Source: Chrysoperla carnea
Lineage: Eukaryota; Arthropoda; Insecta; Neuroptera; Chrysopidae
Assembly (NCBI RefSeq): GCF_905475395.1
Contig: NC_058337.1
Span: 115,562,368 to 115,626,367 of the forward strand
Reading direction: 5' to 3'
DNA: 64,000 nucleotides
The notes beneath the pieces were generated by a model that had not been told where the DNA came from, searched no databases, and was given only the letters and a program-made list of their open reading frames with translations. Both the position numbers and the translations under genes were made by a program. Positions within the stretch are counted from its first letter, which is position 1. Every line of letters begins with the position of its first letter. This document shows, piece after piece, positions 56,661 to 64,000 of the stretch.

Positions 56661-57459
56661 AATAATACTGTGAAGTTAAATGCTACTACGGCCTTATGCT
56701 AATGTAACTACTTAATTCTGTTTTGCTAGAAAGAGATGCAAAAAAATCTTTGAAGGCTTTTATCTAGGAAGTGTTTATAGTTATTCGAAAAATAATTCGT
56801 ACCTGCCGTTTTTTCATGAATGAGCTTTATTAAAGCAAATAGCAAAATCACCATTTAGAGTGTTGCCCTTTATGAACGATGAAAAAGCAATTTGGTTGTA
56901 ACTAAAAGGGTCTGGCAATCAACTGAAATTGCTAAGCTTTTTTTTTTTTTTTATTTAAATAAATAAATTTTTATAATTACTTTTAATAGGATACCTACAT
57001 GAAAACTAAAACTTATAACGGTTTCCTTTAATTAAGCATTTGCTTTGAAAAATTTACAGTTGGTAGAGAGTAAGATTATTTTATTTGCCATGCATCTTTC
57101 CACTACTTCTTCTAATCAGTTCAACAAACTTTGCCTTTTCATCCTCATTGCTGTACAGTAATGCCATTTGCGGTTATCTATTATTGTCGTTAATTCCACA
57201 GTACAATTTTCTGTTAGTAAGCCATTTTATATGCACCAGTTTTTTCTTTTAGCTCATTAGTCGCTGGATTATCTATCAATAAGAAACAATTATACTGACT
57301 TTGTTAGTATTTTCCCTAATATGTACATAATTCCTTTTATATTGCTTGCTCTATTGGTTTGATCGGCAGTAACAATGAATATGTAAGGTAGGTAGGCTTG
57401 GAGGCAGGTTTAGACCAAAGACCAAAAACTTTTGTAATGAAACATCCCATCATTGTGAT
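56661..57459. other. AT-rich non-coding stretch
   Basis: A less AT-rich patch at 57060-57260 hints at a decayed coding element on the minus strand, but no motif could be named. Confidence 0.3.
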
Positions 57460-57508
57460 ATATCGCGAACGGAATTGGTTGCGTTTTAGCCAAGTTATCC
57501 GTTAGAAT
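57460..57508 (-). mobile_element. tRNA-headed SINE, head fragment
   Basis: ATATCGCGAACGGAATTGGT then TGCGTTTTAGCCAAGTTATC corresponds to the anticodon-to-A-box part of the SINE at 55018-55343. The body is not recognisable. Confidence 0.6.
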
Positions 57509-60500
57509 TTTTGAGGTGCCTATAGTCCCCGCTTGTTTTTACCGCTCTCTGAGTCTTGACAGACAGTTCAGTCTGCCTTAACTCTTCGTCTCTACTACTT
57601 TTTCCACTAAAAAATGAAATTGTGTACGATAGAAGACTCAAGAAAACATTAAAAGAATGCAGTAATCTAGTGTTGAGTTAACAGATCACTGATTAATCGA
57701 AATACTCATATATTGAGAATATATTACATGGTATTATCTATAATTTAATGTAATTAGTAAAGTAAATGATTGGAAAAGGTACAAAAGACATATATTACTA
57801 TATATTGAAAAGAGATGCTGTATAATACATATAATATATCTATATAGATTATATTATATGTGTGTATATGTATTATATACCCTCTGTTAAATATCGTTCC
57901 ATTGTAACTATAGTAGGTACCAACAACTCTACTTGTGCTAAATCTAATGTTAGTTAATATTGTCTCTGTGTGAATTTAATACATAAAACAATATGTTAAA
58001 TAGGATTCTTAAGCTCATTATATTCTCAGACCTTCAAAAAAAGGTTGAAGGGATTTATCGGAAATAAAATAAATCTTGCATTTTTATCTTCCTAGTATTT
58101 AATTCCATCCATTCCTCTAAGTGAGCCGAGAGAAATTTCCATTCTTTCAGTTCTTTCATTCCAAATTTGATCCTAATTCAGTTGTCTTTTGAAGAATTTA
58201 TAACGTTATTAGTTACAAACTTGTCAACGAATACGTCAACATTATTGAAACCTTCATAAGGGTTTTTTTTTGCAAATTCAGTGAAGGAGAAAAATAAACT
58301 CCGTTTCTTGTTTTTACTACTTGTTTTTACTAAACTTTCTGTTATACCTTCCCATTTACTAATTAATTGATATATCGAAACACAGCTACAACCAATAATT
58401 GTGTCTATTTCAAGATGGGGCCATGACCTCTGCAAAAATATGTGCCGGCTAATGACTTGGATCGTTTATGCAAAAAAATCATTTATGGTTTTTCCATATT
58501 TACCTACATAATAAGGAAAAGTAAAATTCAAAAACGAATCATTCATCAGGTTTCTAAAAATTAAGAATAAATTTGACGGTCCCCAAATTGTTAGTTTAAT
58601 TTCTATCTAACATAGAGCTAAAAATCATAGTATAAGCTAAATAAGCCTTGAAAAAAATTAACTACATGCTAGAGACATGTAGACAGAAAAGTGCTTCAAA
58701 CAAATAAAATTAATAATCCTATCACCATATTAATATTTAGTCATTCGAGTGAGAGAATCAGTCGCGAGCAAACAGTTCTCAGTTCAAATGTTATACAATA
58801 TATAGACCAATCAAATTAGACACTTGAGTACTTAAACTCTGAAACCAGCAGTATTTCAGTATCCATACTGGCAAATGATATGCATACATTTGTATCGAAT
58901 TTCGCTGATTTTTTAGAATTTTGATGTTTATATCTTGAAAATCAAATATAAAAATGAAATTATGAAAAAGAAATAATATTAGGGTATGAAATTATATAAG
59001 GAAATATATCACCATACATATATTATTGACACTCATCTAAAGACACTTGGATTTTTGAGACAAATATAATAATACTTTAAATGTTCAAAAATCCAATAAG
59101 CCGTTTAGCCGGAAGATACGAGGTAATCATAAAATTTACAAACAAATATACATACATACAAGATACGCGTGAAAAACATAACCCCTCCTTAACAGTCGAG
59201 TAAAAATAGACTAAATATATAATTTTTAAAAAGAGACTTATTTTATGAAGAAACCTGTTCGTTTCAGAACTTAAAGATTATACACGAGTAACGAGTAACC
59301 AATTGCCAATTTGCTTGGAGTAATATAATATAATGCCTCTTATGCTCTATAGTCTATAATATGTTTAACACACCAATACATACCATATAGCCTTTGTGAG
59401 CCAATTACTACAATACTAGCTAGCTATAGTATATAATAGCTAAAACATTGATGTGTTGTAAGCCTTTGTATAATACAGATAAACAGTACGGATAATCTAT
59501 TAAATGAACGCTTATCTTTCCACATACTGCAATGGATAATCAAATGGATGCGTTAGTTGTCCTTTTCGTGGATGGGTAAGGTAGTGAAAATAATTTCTAT
59601 ATAGAGTGAAATGTCATACCTAAGATTGCAATATAAATATTTATCTGTTCCGCCCGCTTTGCTAGGCAATATCTCGTTTAAAAACAAAGACAACACGTTA
59701 TAGCCCTCACTTATCCTCTCTTTTGTTCACAACTTGTATTGTATTTTTAAAGATTCATGAAACCCGATGACATTGTAACTTTCTATGGGTCCCATCATTA
59801 AATTAACCCGATTTTTATACTTTTTGGATCAAAATTATCCCATCCACCGAGTTTCATCAAATTCCAAAAGAAAAAATTTTTTTGCGTTTTTCTCGATTTT
59901 TTCAAAGGGGGACCCCTTAAAAAAATTGGAAAAAATGCATTTTTGTATAGGAATATAGTGTTCATGAGAGGAAAGAAAAAATTTATGAGATATTTTGTAA
60001 AACCGTAACTATTAATTGTTCTGATTCAAACATTTTTAAATTAAATCAAATATTCTTTCTAAGATAATTGATTTTGTAATAAAATCTTTTATATTGGATT
60101 TTTTTAGAAATCTTTAAAAATAATTCAAATCTTCAGTGGTTTTGCCTTGTACTCTTCTTTCCGTTTTAAACTTAAAGTATATAGCTTCAAAACCATTGCT
60201 TATTTGGAATCAAAAGAACAAACAATTTCCTCGATGTCTTCCCTGAAAAGTTAACATCTTTATATGGTTTGCGTCTCAGATGTATATTTCATGAAACTGA
60301 TTGTTAATCCAAGGTACATTGACATCAAGGTACAACACTTTACCATATATATATAACATATCCAATACTCAAACCTACTCAAACCTACAATATCACCCAT
60401 ACAACAAATAATTGGTTATATATGTGTATTATATTATCCTGTTGTCTCTATTACAGGACAATCAAATCCTTTTATTGACAGTGTTAATATAAATAAAATC

Positions 60501-60710
60501 GTTTGATTATGTATTATATTGTATAACATTATATACGTTACCAAATATAATACTTTATACTCTCTGTGTCATATAAAACGCACATTATAGTATGTATCTC
60601 TGTGTAAAGGCGTGCATACCGGTTATTCAAAAAAAAGAACACAAAAGGATCAAGAAGATATATATTTGAACTGTGAGACTTACGTTATTGAAATGGTTTC
60701 TTATCAAAAA
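57509..60710. other. AT-rich non-coding stretch
   Basis: The minus-strand frame 58178-58435 has no known domain and no supporting context. Palindromic TA/TG-rich sequence occurs near 57820-57880. Nothing else was recognised. Confidence 0.35.
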
Positions 60711-61146
60711 TCTATAATATAAAAATGAATCTCTCAATGTGTTGCTAAGCGCATATCTCAAGAGCAGCTGAACCGATTTCGCTAGTTCTTTTTTAATATT
60801 CCATGAAGAAGGAGGATGGTTCTTACGGGGATAAAAATTAAAAAAATTTCCTGAAAAAGTCCAAAAACAACACTTTTCTACATTCTCATACAGACGATTC
60901 GTAATAAAGAGCCATCTTGAACTTTAATACCATACCATAAAGTTTAAGTGTTCCGGGAAACGAAAACAATTGAGTGACGTTAATATCGTATAAATATTAA
61001 TATCAATATTTATCAATATTTATAACTGTTGTAACATTACTCAAAAACAAATTGTCTATGGTAAAATGTAAATTGTCTGTGGTAAAATGTCAATTGAAAT
61101 GTACGTCTCGACTGTTAGGCGGTACGAAGTTCGCCGGGTCAGCTAG
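60711..61146 (+). mobile_element. Small non-autonomous Helitron
   Basis: It starts TCTATAATATAAAAATGAAT after an A and ends GGGTCAGCTAG before a T, as required for Helitrons (5'-TC, CTRR-3', insertion between A and T). A GGCG/CGCC hairpin (GGCGGTACGAAGTTCGCC) lies 7 bases before the CTAG end. The 5' part, GTTGCTAAGCGCATATCTCA then AGAGCAGCTGAACCGATTTC, is a phrase I associate with Helitron 5' regions in insects. There is no Rep/helicase gene, so it depended on an autonomous partner. Confidence 0.75.
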
Positions 61147-61415
61147 TATTTTTATAAAATTAAGTGAAAAATCACAATAAGATGCTCTATCAATTCTTAC
61201 TTTACATATTGGAAAAAGTAATATTTACTAAAGTTATTTCATCACGGCTTTATGCGTTTTTCTTATGAAATTATAACAACCTAAAATAAGTAAAATGCTT
61301 GTCTAATTTTTTTAGCTGAACGCTAACTTCTATTAGAAAATTGCAAACAATAGCGGTCTCAATAATTATTTAATACGATCATACTTAAGTTACAATTCTG
61401 GCAAACTTAAGGCAA
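61147..61415. other. Non-coding stretch
   Basis: Nothing recognised. Confidence 0.3.
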
Positions 61416-61472
61416 TTGCTGACTACAGGGGTACCACAGAGTCGTAATATTGGTCCTTTGATTTACGATTGA
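61416..61472 (+). pseudogene. LINE reverse-transcriptase scrap (GVPQ motif, +)
   Basis: Translates to LLTTGVPQSRNIGPLIYD followed by a stop. This is the motif B region of a non-LTR reverse transcriptase (usual T-x-GVPQGSNLGPLLF). The conserved Gly after Q is Ser here. Confidence 0.65.
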
Positions 61473-61811
61473 TGTTAAAATTACAATTTTTAAATTATGT
61501 AGTACATGATTTGTTTCCAAATTAAACATATACCGCAGGATCATATTCTGTTTAATGAATAACTTTTTAATAAAGCTCTAGGTTTTGAATAATTCGAGGT
61601 GACAAGACAGATTCATCAGACACAATTCAGAAAAGTGGGAGGCTCGCAAAAAATAACAATGACCCTTCTAAGCAGTAGCAGAACATGAGACAGAAAAATA
61701 AGGTGAGGTTATCGGTTTTAAGTGAGCATCTTTGACCGATACATATTAATATCGGCTGCCAAGGTTGGATTCAAGCCATTTTGCTGCTACATGATTGATC
61801 TTTTCCTTTCT

Positions 61812-61868
61812 GTTTAAACAAATGTCATGACGTATGGTGTCAAATGCTTTGTTTCGGTCATAGAGAAC
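61812..61868 (-). pseudogene. LINE reverse-transcriptase scrap (motif A, -)
   Basis: The minus strand reads VLYDRNKAFDTIRHDICLN, matching the catalytic motif A region of LINE reverse transcriptases (VFLDLSKAFDTVRHDILL). It is on the opposite strand to the VPQ scrap 340 bp away, so these are two separate fragments or an old inversion. Surrounding frames are closed. Confidence 0.65.
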
Positions 61869-61872
61869 GATG

Positions 61873-62805
61873 ACTTCACTAAAGAATTATGCTCATTATA
61901 TTTACACTTCGATCAATCGATGATCAATAAATTAAACACTCGATTCTTTCAAAATACAAACCAAATATTTTTGAATAATTAAACAATAAATATTGAAATA
62001 ATTTAACTACAAAAAATAAAACGTGTTTATTAAAATCAATCAATCGTAATAAAAAATCATTTACAAAAAAACTAAATCGTGGGAATATACCCCTTTGATT
62101 TAAAAAAAAAAAAATAAATTATTATAAATACATATCATCGAACATTTCCGTTTACAACAAGGGCATTAATAATAATAATATATTTTGATGATTGAATAAC
62201 AAATATCAATAATAATTTTTTTTTAAATAATTGAAATAATAATTTAATTTAATAAAATAGAATATTAATTTTTTGACATGAATACATTTTTTATTTTTAT
62301 TTATAATAGATAATTTATTCAGTTTAAAGTTGTTTTTTTTTAATTCTTTACAATGAGATCATTGGCTTGAAAAAAAATGTATAGTAGGCACGAGCGAGGT
62401 TTAACGTTAGTTTGTTTTTGTGAATGCAAATTTCAATGCCCTCATATTTGATTTATTTATAAATTTATTATAAATTATATTTTAATAGTTGTCATATTAG
62501 TTATGTTCTTTTTATCATGGTGTAATACACTAAATGAGGATAACAAAGAATAATGTTATTGAAATTATCCTATTTTATCTACACTCAGTGTAGTGCAATT
62601 CGAAAGAACAGAAATTTTCTTTACAAATTTACATTTTAATAAGTGAGTAGTTTTTAAAGTGAAATAGTTCCAGCGGAAAAAATAGCTCAAAATTGTATTC
62701 TTTTTGGTGAAGTTATTAGTTAGTCCAATAACATTTAGCGAGGGGGATATTGTGGATGTAATGACATTTAAGTAGTTATGAGTGAAATAAGTATCGGTCT
62801 TGCAA
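61873..62805. other. AT-rich non-coding stretch
   Basis: Very AT-rich (AAT-type simple sequence near 62160-62290). No feature. Confidence 0.4.
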
Positions 62806-63330
62806 GACTTTCAAGACCAAAACCAGGCCAATATAATTATCACTTCGACAAGATCAATACCAAGACCAAAGTGCAAATCTGAAAGACCAAGACCAAAATC
62901 TGTAAAACCATGACTTATTTTCGCAAGACCAAGAGTCATAACAAGAATTTTACTAAACTTATTGTTCAATGTGCTTTTTTATTATACCCGAGTAAATTTT
63001 TCTTTCGCATTTTAAGTAAAACCAGAGAAATAAAGAAAAAACAATAACTAATCTACTAGCCTTAGGTGTAATACAGTTTGGGTGACAGACTTTGATTATG
63101 TTTTGAAATTTAAAAGCACAAAACATGGTTGCAAGGTCAAAAACAAGACCCGATTGACCAAGACCAAGACCAAAACTCATTTGTGCAAGACCTAAACTCG
63201 ATTCTGAAAGACCAGAACATAGTTTTACAAGACCAAGATCAAGACTAAAACTAATAATGCAAGGCCAACACCAAGATACAATGGTCAAGATCAAGATCAT
63301 GACAACTATATTCTTGGTCTTGCTCATTTA
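62806..63330 (+). repeat. Decayed AAGACC-type tandem repeat
   Basis: CAAGACCAAGACCAAAA-like units recur through 62806-62945 and 63135-63330 with many substitutions, separated by an unrelated 190-bp insertion. The minus-strand frame 62959-63327 reads as degenerate LGL/SGL repeats because of this and is not a gene. Confidence 0.75.
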
Positions 63331-63365
63331 AGCCAAGGTCCAAGCCAATTTTTAATTATCTCGTG

Positions 63366-63480
63366 TTTTAAACGGTAAAAATTTCTGAAATTTTGGGATT
63401 TAATAGTAAGCCATATTCTTAACCTGTGATTAAATTTTGTTAAATTCTATCGCAAAGTAGGTTTTACCATAGTTTTTGCA
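63366..63480 (+). mobile_element. Decayed fragment of the 508-bp TTAA MITE
   Basis: TTTTAAACGGTAAAAATTTC, TTTGGGATTTAATAGTAAG and TTAAATTCTATCG correspond to 28795-28890. Clearly older than the two full copies. Confidence 0.7.
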
Positions 63481-64000
63481 TACCTTGTAGTGTATAACCT
63501 CCGGTTTCAGAAATTGAATTGTTTTACATTCGAAGAAACTATGAGGACATTAAAAGCAAAAACTAGTGAAAATGAATCCCCGCCAGTTTATAATGTAAAA
63601 AAATTCGTGCATTAGCCATCAGTTTCCTCGAATGTTCTTTATGAGTGTCCTTACTCTAGGCCAGCACAATCAAGTACAATCAAGCCTTGTTTTCCGATTC
63701 GGTGAAGAAGGTACTGCTCAATTAATTTCTTCAAAAACATATATAATTTGACAACCAATATAACACGCTTTTTGTAATAGCAGCTGACGCAATTAAAATG
63801 ATTTTCAACAAACTAAAAATACCACACTTTTTTGGTACATATGACGTATAAATTAAGCACAAAAATTATAAAAAGCAATTAAAATTAATCAGATGAATAT
63901 TAATTTTGATCAAATATAGATCAAGAATTCAACTCACTATATGTTTTTACGCTTTGTATATGTATACAATAGGGGTAACAAAATACTAATTATTCTCTGT
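63481..64000. other. AT-rich non-coding stretch
   Basis: Nothing recognised. Confidence 0.35.

Noticed and set aside
62959-63327. 122-codon minus-strand frame rich in SGL/LGL
   Set aside because: It is the decayed AAGACC repeat read in phase, not a protein gene.
1-64000. Retrovirus, LTR retrotransposon or other capsid-bearing element
   Set aside because: No paired LTRs, primer-binding site or Gag/integrase-like frames were seen. The reverse-transcriptase motifs present are of the non-LTR (LINE) type.

Overview
The window is AT-rich animal DNA, most likely from an insect. Evidence: nuclear tRNA-Glu genes of the insect type (insect-like body, Pol III T-run terminators), tRNA-headed SINEs, a Jockey-like LINE, hAT, mariner, Helitron and TTAA-type elements, and short TTAGG-like motifs (the ancestral insect telomere unit, lost in Diptera). 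I cannot name the order or species. No intact protein-coding host gene could be recognised anywhere in the 64 kb. It reads as intergenic or intronic DNA. Only two weak hints of a host transcription unit were seen: an ATG directly followed by a splice donor near 729, and a TATA/Inr-like arrangement near 22774.

Layout. 1-9 kb: three dispersed tRNA-Glu genes (1665 -, 3220 +, 8301 -), a tRNA-derived SINE at 4921-5250 with a TTAGG-like tail, and degenerate tandem repeats near 6 kb. 9-31 kb: decayed transposon country. It holds a 1.5-kb long-terminal-inverted-repeat element carrying a Cys-rich protein fragment (12647-14184) nested in another repeat, mariner-like and hAT-like transposase relics, a 0.55-kb direct duplication (11559 and 17676), foldback MITEs, and a 508-bp TTAA-flanked MITE (28439-28946).

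34-41 kb is the most distinctive part. tRNA-Glu copies lie in tandem with a period of about 154-157 bp, first on the + strand (34457-36705), then on the - strand (37752-38396 and 40366-40695). One + copy is split in its anticodon arm by a 5'-truncated Jockey-like LINE with an intact 403-codon reverse-transcriptase frame and a perfect 12-bp target duplication. One - copy has anticodon TTA (would read the stop codon UAA) together with compensatory stem changes.

41-64 kb: foldback MITEs, two hAT-type MITEs with 8-bp target duplications, the inverted partner of the 508-bp MITE (44494-45001), a tRNA-Leu-like SINE with a 13-bp target duplication (51779-52080), a 933-bp foldback element (52645-53577), a second copy of the first SINE (55018-55343), a small non-autonomous Helitron (60711-61146), LINE reverse-transcriptase scraps near 61.4-61.9 kb, and a decayed AAGACC-type repeat near 63 kb.

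The functional content is therefore Pol III genes (tRNA-Glu, reading both Glu codons through TTC and CTC anticodons) in a bed of mobile elements. Family assignments of relics rest on motif recognition by eye, and no database search was possible.
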